Of a DNA stretch of 64,000 nucleotides, positions 43,152-50,358 are shown piece after piece. The position numbers and the translations under genes are program-made. Under the pieces are notes generated by a model. The model was not told the origin of the DNA. It did not search any database and worked only from the letters and a program-made list of their open reading frames with translations. Source of the DNA: Flavobacterium aquidurense (GTDB lineage Bacteria; Bacteroidota; Bacteroidia; Flavobacteriales; Flavobacteriaceae); contig FNPS01000007.1 in assembly GCA_900107365.1 (NCBI GenBank), positions 248,001 through 312,000 of the forward strand, read 5' to 3'. Each line of letters starts with the position of its first letter. Position 1 is the stretch's first letter.

Positions 43152-45140
43152 ATGCAATTTCAAAAATTAGCTATAATTATCTTTTGTTTCTTCTTCTCAA
43201 AAATCAATGCCCAAAAATATGACTTGGGTAAAGTCACTATAGCGGAATTACAGGAAAAAGCACATCCAAAAGATACTGCAGCTCCTGCAGCTATTATCTT
43301 CAAGAAAGGAAGAACTTTCTTTACTTACAATATTACGAATGGCTTTTCAGCGAATCATGTTTATGAATTTAAGATTAAAATTTATAAAAAAGAAGGGCTT
43401 GCCTGGGCTGATCAGAAGGTGAAGTTTTATATCGGTTATGAAAAGATGAATGAAGACCGATTGGAATTTTCGCAAGCGATTACCTATAATTTAGAAAATG
43501 GCTCGATTGTCAAAACAAAATTGGATAATCAGGGAACTTTTAAGAAAAAAATAAATAAATATTGGAACGAGAAAACCATAACATTGCCTAATGTAAAGGT
43601 GGGTTCGATTATTGAATATAAATATATCTTAAAAACAGAGAATATTGTGAAGCTTCCGGACTTTGATTTTCAATATGAAATTCCGGTTGATTATTTTGAA
43701 TACAAAACAGAGATTCCGGAGTTTTATGTTTATAAGACCATTTTAGTTGGAAAGACAGCCCTAACATCAGATTCTAAAATTGTTGCAGGAAGCCAGAGTT
43801 TTGAGAATGAGCACAACCAAACAAGTACACTTTACTTTCAACAAGTTAATTCTCTATTTAGCGGAAAAGATATTTCTCCATTACTATTAGAGCCTTACGT
43901 AAATAATATTGATAATTATAAAGGAAGCATTCAACACGAGCTTGAACGCATACGTTATCCAGAGCAGCCTGTAAAAGATTTTACAATGACTTGGGAAGGA
44001 GTAGCCTCCACTATTTTTAAAGATGAAAATTTCGGAAAAGAACTGAATCAAAGTGATTTTTTGCTGGAAGATTTGAGAAGATTATTAGTGAATGTCGAAT
44101 CGTTAAACGAGAGATTGGAGATCATTTTTAAATTCGTTCAGAATAAAATGAACTGGAATGAAGAGAATGGTTATTATACAGATAAAGGAGTTATAAAAGC
44201 ATACAAAGAACAAACAGGAAATGGGGCCGAAATCAATTTTATATTGATCAGCATGCTGAAATTGGCAGGGATAGAAGTAAATCCGGTTCTGGTAAGTACT
44301 GTCGAAAATGGAGTTCCGGTCTATCCAACAAGAACCGGTTTTAATTATGTTATTGCAGCTGCTGAAATTGATGGAAAACAAATTTTATTGGACGCTACCC
44401 ATAAATATACTTCACCAAATGTTTTACCGCTTAATGTTTTAAACTGGAAAGGACGACTTATAAAAAAAGACGGAACATCTAAAGAAATAGATTTATATCC
44501 TGCAACGGTTTCCAGAGAATTTTCAAATACAATTGCCAAATTAGATGCCTCGGGAACAATCGAAGGAAAGGTGAGAGTGCAAAGAACAGATTATGACGCT
44601 TATAGTTTCAGAATTCAAAATGCCGATAAAAAAGAGGAGAACTACCTTGAAAAATATGAACAACAATTAGGAGATTTGAAGATCTCAAATTATGCAATAG
44701 AAAACAAGAAAACTAATTTAGGAAATCCAATTGTAGAAACGTTTTCTTTTATTTCAGAAAATCAATCTGAAATTATTGGAGGAAAAATATTCATCAATCC
44801 GTTACTTTTTTTTACCAGAACAAAAAATCCTTTTACACAGGAGCAAAGGCAGATGGGAATTTACTTTGGATATCCAACGCAGGAAAAATTCAATTTAAGT
44901 CTGGATGTTCCTGAAGGCTATAATGTAGAGTCACTGCCAAAGCCTGTTCGTATTTCTACTGAAGATAAAGCGATAACTTATAGTTTTAATATTTCTAGTG
45001 AAGGGAATAAAATTCAAATTAGTTGTATAAAAGAGATTAACAATAGTATTTTTGCAGCAGATGAGTATACTGGATTAAAAGATATTTTCCAGAAGATGCT
45101 TGCCAGTCAAAATGAAAAAATTGTTCTTAAAAAAATATAA
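43152..45140 (+). CDS. DUF3857 protein, degenerate transglutaminase-like (fourth paralogue)
   Basis: The 662-residue paralogue has a signal peptide (IIIFCFFFSKINAQ) and is closely related to the third gene: KYDLGKVTIAELQEKAHPKD at the start, GNGAEINFILISMLKLAG at the site of the catalytic Cys, and FNYVIAAAEIDGKQILLDAT at the His/Asp region. End EKIVLKKI. The close similarity to gene three indicates a recent tandem duplication. The MazG gene starts 2 bases later. Confidence 0.8.
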   Translation: MQFQKLAIIIFCFFFSKINAQKYDLGKVTIAELQEKAHPKDTAAPAAIIFKKGRTFFTYNITNGFSANHVYEFKIKIYKKEGLAWADQKVKFYIGYEKMNEDRLEFSQAITYNLENGSIVKTKLDNQGTFKKKINKYWNEKTITLPNVKVGSIIEYKYILKTENIVKLPDFDFQYEIPVDYFEYKTEIPEFYVYKTILVGKTALTSDSKIVAGSQSFENEHNQTSTLYFQQVNSLFSGKDISPLLLEPYVNNIDNYKGSIQHELERIRYPEQPVKDFTMTWEGVASTIFKDENFGKELNQSDFLLEDLRRLLVNVESLNERLEIIFKFVQNKMNWNEENGYYTDKGVIKAYKEQTGNGAEINFILISMLKLAGIEVNPVLVSTVENGVPVYPTRTGFNYVIAAAEIDGKQILLDATHKYTSPNVLPLNVLNWKGRLIKKDGTSKEIDLYPATVSREFSNTIAKLDASGTIEGKVRVQRTDYDAYSFRIQNADKKEENYLEKYEQQLGDLKISNYAIENKKTNLGNPIVETFSFISENQSEIIGGKIFINPLLFFTRTKNPFTQEQRQMGIYFGYPTQEKFNLSLDVPEGYNVESLPKPVRISTEDKAITYSFNISSEGNKIQISCIKEINNSIFAADEYTGLKDIFQKMLASQNEKIVLKKI

Positions 45141-45142
45141 CG

Positions 45143-45469
45143 ATGGATTTGAAAAATGCCCAACTAGATGTTGATACCTGGATAAAAGAACACGGAGTTC
45201 GTTATTTTAACGAATTGACCAATATGGCGCAACTTACCGAAGAAGTAGGTGAAGTAGCCCGAATTATTGCACGCAGATATGGTGAACAATCTGAAAAAGA
45301 AAGCGATAAAAACAAAGATTTAGGCGAAGAATTAGCTGATGTTGTTTTTGTAGTTTTATGTCTGGCCAACCAAACCGGAATAGATTTGCAAGCTGCTTTT
45401 GATAAAAAAATGGATTTGAAATCGGTTCGTGATAAGGATCGCCATAAAAACAACGATAAATTGAAATAA
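45143..45469 (+). CDS. MazG-type nucleotide pyrophosphohydrolase
   Basis: The 108-residue helical protein has the metal-binding pattern TEEVGEVARIIARRYG (E-E-x-x-E) and DLGEELADVVFVVLCLAN (E-x-x-D). This is the core of the MazG/dUTPase-like superfamily, which hydrolyses NTPs to NMPs. The short single-domain form is common in Bacteroidota. Co-transcribed with the DUF3857 genes (2-base gap). Confidence 0.85.
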   Translation: MDLKNAQLDVDTWIKEHGVRYFNELTNMAQLTEEVGEVARIIARRYGEQSEKESDKNKDLGEELADVVFVVLCLANQTGIDLQAAFDKKMDLKSVRDKDRHKNNDKLK

Positions 45470-45603
45470 TTGTGAAATATCGCTCATAAGTTTTTAATTA
45501 TGAGTTTTGAATTTTGAATTATGAATGGGGAGTGGTAAATTGCGCGTCTGAATTACGTTTCTAATGATTCGTACTTCATAATTTACAACTTACAATAAAA
45601 AAA

Positions 45604-46827
45604 ATGAATTTACTACTTCAAACAGCGCAACATAATTTACAAGGACAAATTGCAGTAACAGGATCAAAAAGCGAAACGAATCGTTTATTGTTGTTAAAAG
45701 CTTTGTTTCCAAATATTACACTTTCTAATACTTCAAACTCTGATGACAGCGAAGTAATGCAAAAAGCGTTGATTGGAAATGACGAAATTGTAGACATTCA
45801 TCACGCCGGAACAGCAATGCGTTTTTTGACCGCTTATTTTGCTGTAAATGAAGGAAGAGATGTAATAATGACAGGTTCTGGCAGAATGCAGGAACGCCCA
45901 ATAAAAATTTTGGTAGAAGCTTTAGCACAATTAGGTGTTGAAATTTCATATGAAAAAGAAGTAGGATATCCTCCAATAAAAATCAAAGGAAAAAAAGTTA
46001 TTGCTTCAAAAGTAACTTTGGCAGCAGATGTAAGCAGCCAATATATTTCAGCACTTTTATTAGTGGCTTCAAAATTAGAAAATGGTTTAGAGCTGACTTT
46101 AGAAGGAGAAATTACTTCGATTCCATACATCAAAATGACTTTGGCTTTGCTAAATGATTTAGATATTCAAACTAGTTTTGAAGGAAATGTAATTAAAGTT
46201 TATCCAAAAGAAAGTGTTGCTTCAAAAGAAATGGTAGTAGAATCAGATTGGAGTTCAGCATCTTATTTCTTTAGTTTAGTTGCCCTGGCTGACACGGCTT
46301 CGATAACATTAACTAGTTATAAAGAAAATAGCTTACAAGGAGATTCTGAATTAGTATCGCTTTATGAGAAATTGGGAGTAAAAACAACGTTTCAAAATAA
46401 CAAAATGACCTTGGTAAAACAAGAGGGTTTTAAATATGAAACCGTAAATTTCGAATTAAACAATACACCGGATATTGCTCAGACAATTGTAGTAACATGT
46501 TTAGGTTTAGGCATCGGTTGTCACTTAACGGGTCTTCATACTTTAAAAATTAAAGAAACAGATCGATTAGAAGCACTTAGAATAGAGCTTACAAAATTAG
46601 GAGCTAATATTTCTGTAACTAATGATTCATTGACTTTAGTAGCTTCAGAAAATATCAACCATAATGTAAAAATTGGGACATATAACGATCACCGTATGGC
46701 AATGGCTTTTGCACCATTAGCACTTAAAGTTCCAATTATCATCGAAGATGCCGGAGTTGTTTCAAAATCATACCCGGATTTCTGGAATGATTTAAAAGCA
46801 TTGAATTTCCAAATCTCAGAATTGTAA
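45604..46827 (+). CDS. aroA: 3-phosphoshikimate 1-carboxyvinyltransferase (EPSP synthase)
   Basis: The 407-residue enzyme makes EPSP from shikimate-3-phosphate and PEP. Motifs: GSKSETNRLLLLKALFPNIT (substrate Lys/Ser), HAGTAMRFLTAYF (about 65), GSGRMQERPIKILVEALAQL, then DVSSQYISALLL, and near the end LKIKETDRLEALRIELTKLG with YNDHRMAMAFAPLAL. At 407 residues it is a little shorter than the E. coli form. A promoter was not clear. It lies ten genes downstream of the Phe/Tyr operon and is separately terminated. Confidence 0.92.
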   Translation: MNLLLQTAQHNLQGQIAVTGSKSETNRLLLLKALFPNITLSNTSNSDDSEVMQKALIGNDEIVDIHHAGTAMRFLTAYFAVNEGRDVIMTGSGRMQERPIKILVEALAQLGVEISYEKEVGYPPIKIKGKKVIASKVTLAADVSSQYISALLLVASKLENGLELTLEGEITSIPYIKMTLALLNDLDIQTSFEGNVIKVYPKESVASKEMVVESDWSSASYFFSLVALADTASITLTSYKENSLQGDSELVSLYEKLGVKTTFQNNKMTLVKQEGFKYETVNFELNNTPDIAQTIVVTCLGLGIGCHLTGLHTLKIKETDRLEALRIELTKLGANISVTNDSLTLVASENINHNVKIGTYNDHRMAMAFAPLALKVPIIIEDAGVVSKSYPDFWNDLKALNFQISEL

Positions 46828-46834
46828 AATTTTC

Positions 46835-47001
46835 CACCATATAAGAAATATAAGTTCATTTAAACAAAGTGAGCGTAATTTGAATGGCCCCTGGTTTTAA
46901 CCAGGGGTTTTTTATATGGTCTTTTTTCGGCCTTAGCCAAATAATTCAGTTACAATTCTTAAAGAATCCAATTTAAATGAACTTATATTTCTTATATGGT
47001 G
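46835..47001. repeat. 30-bp perfect inverted repeat around the aroA terminator
   Basis: The arms 46835-46864 and 46972-47001 are exactly complementary over 30 bases and contain ATATAAGAAATATAAGTTCA. The 107 bases between hold the aroA terminator. Overall 167 bases, like a miniature inverted-repeat element, but no target-site duplication is seen. Confidence 0.9.
46888..46913 (+). terminator. Intrinsic terminator of aroA
   Basis: CCCCTGGTT (46888-46896), loop TT, AACCAGGGG (46899-46907) then TTTTTT. Same lexical class as the palindromes at 26959-27041. Confidence 0.9.
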
Positions 47002-47071
47002 AAAATAATGGTTTTTAACGAGGTCAAACCATCAGTAAATCAACGACTTTTGAAAATAAACAGCAAAACAC

Positions 47072-47103
47072 TTGACAACGCCTATCTCACAATCGTATAT
47101 TTG
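47072..47103 (+). promoter_or_regulatory. Promoter of queA
   Basis: TTG (47072-47074), a 21-base spacer and a perfect TATATTTG (47096-47103) followed by CAC. It lies 63 bases before the queA ATG. Confidence 0.75.
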
Positions 47104-47166
47104 CACACGATTTATAATTTTAGATATAAAATCTAAGATCTACACTTTAAAATCAACAATTCAAAT

Positions 47167-48216
47167 ATGAAATTATCACATTTTCAATTTAATTTACCAA
47201 AAGAACTTTTAGCGGAATTTCCAGCAGAAAACAGAGACGAGTCTCGTTTAATGGTAATCGATCGTGCAAAACAAACTATAGAACATAAAATGTTTAAAGA
47301 TGTTATCAATTATTTTGATGACGGAGACGTTTTAATTCTTAACAATACAAAAGTTTTCCCTGCTCGTTTGTACGGAAACAAAGAAAAAACAGGAGCAAGA
47401 ATTGAGGTTTTCTTATTAAGAGAATTAAATTCAGAGCAACGTCTTTGGGACGTTTTGGTTGATCCAGCTAGAAAAATCCGTATCGGAAACAAACTTTATT
47501 TTGGTGATGACGATTCGTTAGTTGCTGAGGTAATTGACAATACAACTTCTCGTGGTAGAACTTTGCGTTTTTTATATGACGGTTCTTACGAAGAATTCAG
47601 AAACAAATTGACAGAATTGGGAGAAACTCCAATTCCTAAATACATCAACAGAGAAGTAACTGCTGAAGATGCTGAAAGATACCAGACTATTTATGCAAAA
47701 GAAGAAGGAGCTGTAGCTGCACCAACTGCAGGTTTACACTTCTCAAAACACCTTTTGAAAAAATTAGAAATCAAAGGAGTAAACTTTGCTGAGGTTACAC
47801 TTCACGTTGGTTTAGGAACTTTTAATCCGGTTGAGGTTGAAGATTTATCGAAACACAAAATGGATTCTGAGGAATTGATCATCAAACAAGAAGCTTGCGA
47901 TATCGTAAACGAAGCAAAAGCAAAGAAAAAACGTATCTGTGCTGTTGGAACAACTTCAATGCGTGCTATTGAAAGTTCAGTTTCGTCTCAAAATACTTTA
48001 AATCCTTACGAAGGATGGACAAATAAATTCATTTTTCCTCCTCACGATTTTAGTATTGCAAACTGTATGATCACGAATTTCCACACACCAAAATCAACAT
48101 TATTAATGATGATTTCTGCTTTTTGTGGACATGATTTAATGAAAAGAGCTTACGAAGAAGCAATCAAAGAAGGATACAAATTCTATTCTTACGGAGATGC
48201 AATGTTGATTATCTAA
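47167..48216 (+). CDS. queA: S-adenosylmethionine:tRNA ribosyltransferase-isomerase
   Basis: The 349-residue enzyme forms epoxyqueuosine in tRNA. N-terminus KLSHFQFNLPKELLAEFPAE is typical. Motifs: NNTKVFPARLYGNKEKTGAR, YAKEEGAVAAPTAGLHFSKH, ITNFHTPKSTLLMMISAF and YSYGDAMLII at the end. Usual length. Terminated by a 13-bp hairpin. Complete. Confidence 0.95.
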   Translation: MKLSHFQFNLPKELLAEFPAENRDESRLMVIDRAKQTIEHKMFKDVINYFDDGDVLILNNTKVFPARLYGNKEKTGARIEVFLLRELNSEQRLWDVLVDPARKIRIGNKLYFGDDDSLVAEVIDNTTSRGRTLRFLYDGSYEEFRNKLTELGETPIPKYINREVTAEDAERYQTIYAKEEGAVAAPTAGLHFSKHLLKKLEIKGVNFAEVTLHVGLGTFNPVEVEDLSKHKMDSEELIIKQEACDIVNEAKAKKKRICAVGTTSMRAIESSVSSQNTLNPYEGWTNKFIFPPHDFSIANCMITNFHTPKSTLLMMISAFCGHDLMKRAYEEAIKEGYKFYSYGDAMLII

Positions 48217-48236
48217 TCAAGAGATATATTTTTTAT

Positions 48237-48267
48237 AAAAAACCCATCAGTTAATGATGGGTTTTTT
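48237..48267 (+). terminator. Intrinsic terminator of queA
   Basis: AAAAAACCCATCA (48237-48249), loop GTTAA, TGATGGGTTTTTT (48255-48267) gives a perfect 13-bp stem with T run. Confidence 0.9.
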
Positions 48268-48280
48268 GTTTTTAAAAGAG

Positions 48281-48347
48281 TTTTCAAGTTTCAGGTTTCA
48301 GGTTTCAACTTCTGCACAACGTTAAACTTGAAACCTGAAACTTGAAA
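48281..48347. repeat. Inverted GTTTCAGG word pair
   Basis: Bases 48281-48305 (TTTTCAAGTTTCAGGTTTCA plus more) pair with 48323-48347 with two mismatches. Period about 7. The pair sits between the queA terminator and kynU. Single-sided words of the same kind occur at 56401-56434. Confidence 0.8.
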
Positions 48348-48364
48348 CAAAAGAAACATTTCCC

Positions 48365-48374
48365 TATTTTTACG
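48365..48374 (+). promoter_or_regulatory. Possible -7 element of kynU
   Basis: TATTTTTACG precedes the kynU ATG by about 18 bases. The same string TATTTTTACG precedes kmo (63362-63371). A TTG lies about 20 bases upstream of it here. Confidence 0.45.
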
Positions 48375-48392
48375 CCTCAAAACAAAAACTCA

Positions 48393-49670
48393 ATGACTTT
48401 TCAAAATACACGCGAATTCGCACGAGAGCTTGATTCGCAAGACACTTTAAATCATTATCAGGAACAATTTATTTTTCCGAAAGTGAATGATAAACGCGTA
48501 ATTTATTTCACAGGAAATTCTTTAGGATTACAACCAAAACGTACCAAAGCTTATGTTGACGAAGTAATGAATGACTGGGCAGAATTGGCAGTTGAAGGTC
48601 ACTTTTATGCGCAAAAACCGTGGTGGGATTATCAGGAAAGATTTGCTGAACCGTTAAGTAAAATTGTGGGTGCTTTACCTTCAGAAGTTACGGTAATGAA
48701 CACTTTGACTGTAAACCTTCATTTACTGATGGTATCTTTTTATCAGCCAAAAGGAAAACGTTATAAAATTATCTGCGAAGAAAAAGCGTTTCCATCAGAT
48801 CAATATATGTTTCAGAGTCAGGTTCATTTTCATGGATATAAACCAGAAGATGCGATTGTAGAAATTAAACGTCGCGACGGCGAACATAATATTCGTTTGG
48901 AAGATGTTTTAGCAAAAATTGAAGAAGTTGGCGATGAGTTGGCTTTGGTTTTAATTGGGGGAGTAAACTATTATACCGGACAAGTTTTCGATATCAAAAC
49001 CATAACAGCAGCTGGACAAAAAGCCGGTGCAAAAGTGGGTTGGGATTTAGCCCACGCAGCTGGAAATATCAAATTAGAACTTCACGATTGGAATGTAGAT
49101 TTCGCTGCCTGGTGCAGTTATAAATACATGAACTCGGGACCAGGAAATGCTTCTGGATGTTTCGTTCACGAAAAACACCACAATGATCCTGATTTACCAA
49201 GATTTGCTGGTTGGTGGGGACATAACAAAGAACGCCGTTTTAAAATGGAACCCACTTTCGATCCGGTTCATGGAGCAGGAGGATGGCAAATTAGTAATCT
49301 TCCAGTTCTTTCGTTAGCACCGTACTTAGCATCAGTAGAAATGTTTTCTGAAGTTGGAATGGATGCTTTAATTGCCAAAAGAGATCAGATCACTTCTTAT
49401 TTAGAGTTTATTTTACATGAAATTGATAAAGAAGTTAAAGGTAATTTCGAAGTTATTACACCTTCAAATCCAATGGAAAGAGCTTCTCAATTATCCGTTT
49501 TTTTACATGGAGAAGGAAGAAGTTTATTTGATTATTTAATGAAAAACGGAGTTATTACCGACTGGCGTGAACCGAATGTAATTCGTTTAGCTCCTGTTCC
49601 ACTATATTGTTCTTATGAAGATATGTACGACTTTGGGCAAATTTTAAAACAAGGAATTTTAGGAAAATAA
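48393..49670 (+). CDS. kynU: Kynureninase
   Basis: The 425-residue PLP enzyme splits 3-hydroxykynurenine or kynurenine in NAD synthesis from tryptophan. PLP Lys in AAWCSYKYMNSGPGNASGCF; cofactor region GWDLAHAAGNIKLELHDWNV (Asp and His). N-terminus FQNTREFARELDSQDTLNHY fits. The ORF has an in-frame ATG 17 codons upstream (48342), but that lies in the word-repeat arm and ahead of the promoter-like element. Partner kmo lies at the end of the window. Confidence 0.92.
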   Translation: MTFQNTREFARELDSQDTLNHYQEQFIFPKVNDKRVIYFTGNSLGLQPKRTKAYVDEVMNDWAELAVEGHFYAQKPWWDYQERFAEPLSKIVGALPSEVTVMNTLTVNLHLLMVSFYQPKGKRYKIICEEKAFPSDQYMFQSQVHFHGYKPEDAIVEIKRRDGEHNIRLEDVLAKIEEVGDELALVLIGGVNYYTGQVFDIKTITAAGQKAGAKVGWDLAHAAGNIKLELHDWNVDFAAWCSYKYMNSGPGNASGCFVHEKHHNDPDLPRFAGWWGHNKERRFKMEPTFDPVHGAGGWQISNLPVLSLAPYLASVEMFSEVGMDALIAKRDQITSYLEFILHEIDKEVKGNFEVITPSNPMERASQLSVFLHGEGRSLFDYLMKNGVITDWREPNVIRLAPVPLYCSYEDMYDFGQILKQGILGK

Positions 49671-49694
49671 GCATAGAAGAAAAGAATATCGCAA

Positions 49695-49712
49695 TCCCGA
49701 TAGCTATCGGGA
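49695..49712. repeat. REP-like palindrome TCCCGATAG-CTATCGGGA
   Basis: An 18-base perfect palindrome. Extended on the complementary strand, GCTCCCGATAGCTATCGGGA followed by TTGCG is shared with 63084 onward, with one substitution. GCG words follow at 49746-49771. Confidence 0.75.
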
Positions 49713-49876
49713 GCGAAGCCGCAATTAAAAAACTTAAAAGAAAAACTTTGCGTCTCTGCGACTTTGCCTTTAATTTTTTACAATCACGTAATTTTGTAAG
49801 CTTTCTTCCAAATCATATAACAGCAACAAATAACATCTCCTTTACTTTGTAGTGTATAATCATAAAAACTACAATC

Positions 49877-50302
49877 ATGAAAGCCTTATATATAGTATTT
49901 GCCGCATTAACTATTGTTTCTTGTCAAAACCAGGGAAAAGGAGATCTTAATAAAGCCAAGCAGGCAAGCATTGACTCGATGAAAGTTGAAATTAATAAAC
50001 AAAAAATTATTGATTCAATGAAAACTGAAATGGCGGAAATGAAAGAAGAGCATAAAGTAGAAGCACAAAAAGTGGTAGTGGTACATCAACAAGACGGAAC
50101 TGCAACAACAACCACAACAACTAAAAAGAAAGGTTGGAGTTCAACTGCAAAAGGTGCGGTAATTGGAGCTGGTGTTGGTGCTGCAACAGGAGCTATTATC
50201 AGTAAGAAAAAAGGTGAAGGAGCTATAATTGGTGGTTTGGCCGGAGCCGGAGTTGGAGCCGGAACAGGTGCCATAATTGATGGCAGTAAAAAGAAAGAAT
50301 AA
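49877..50302 (+). CDS. Lipoprotein with glycine zipper
   Basis: The 141-residue protein has a lipobox (ALTIVSC near residue 16), a helical Lys/Glu segment (about 25-70), a Thr-rich stretch and a glycine zipper (VIGAGVGAATGAIISKKKGE, repeated as IIGGLAGAGVGAGTGAII). Glycine zippers of this YMGG-like type are seen in outer-membrane-associated small proteins. Function is unknown. Confidence 0.7.
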   Translation: MKALYIVFAALTIVSCQNQGKGDLNKAKQASIDSMKVEINKQKIIDSMKTEMAEMKEEHKVEAQKVVVVHQQDGTATTTTTTKKKGWSSTAKGAVIGAGVGAATGAIISKKKGEGAIIGGLAGAGVGAGTGAIIDGSKKKE

Positions 50303-50323
50303 AAATATTTAAATAAAAAAAGA

Positions 50324-50351
50324 ACCCCGATTTAGATTTCTAAGTCGGGGT
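50324..50351. terminator. Bidirectional terminator
   Basis: ACCCCGATTTAGA (50324-50336), loop TT, TCTAAGTCGGGGT (50339-50351), with one G-T pair. An A run lies on the left and a T run on the right. It serves both the lipoprotein gene and the convergent 603-residue gene. Confidence 0.85.
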
Positions 50352-50358
50352 TTTTACT

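Noticed and set aside
46835..47001. Calling the 30-bp inverted repeat a MITE
   Set aside because: No target-site duplication and no second copy visible in the window; kept as a repeat only.
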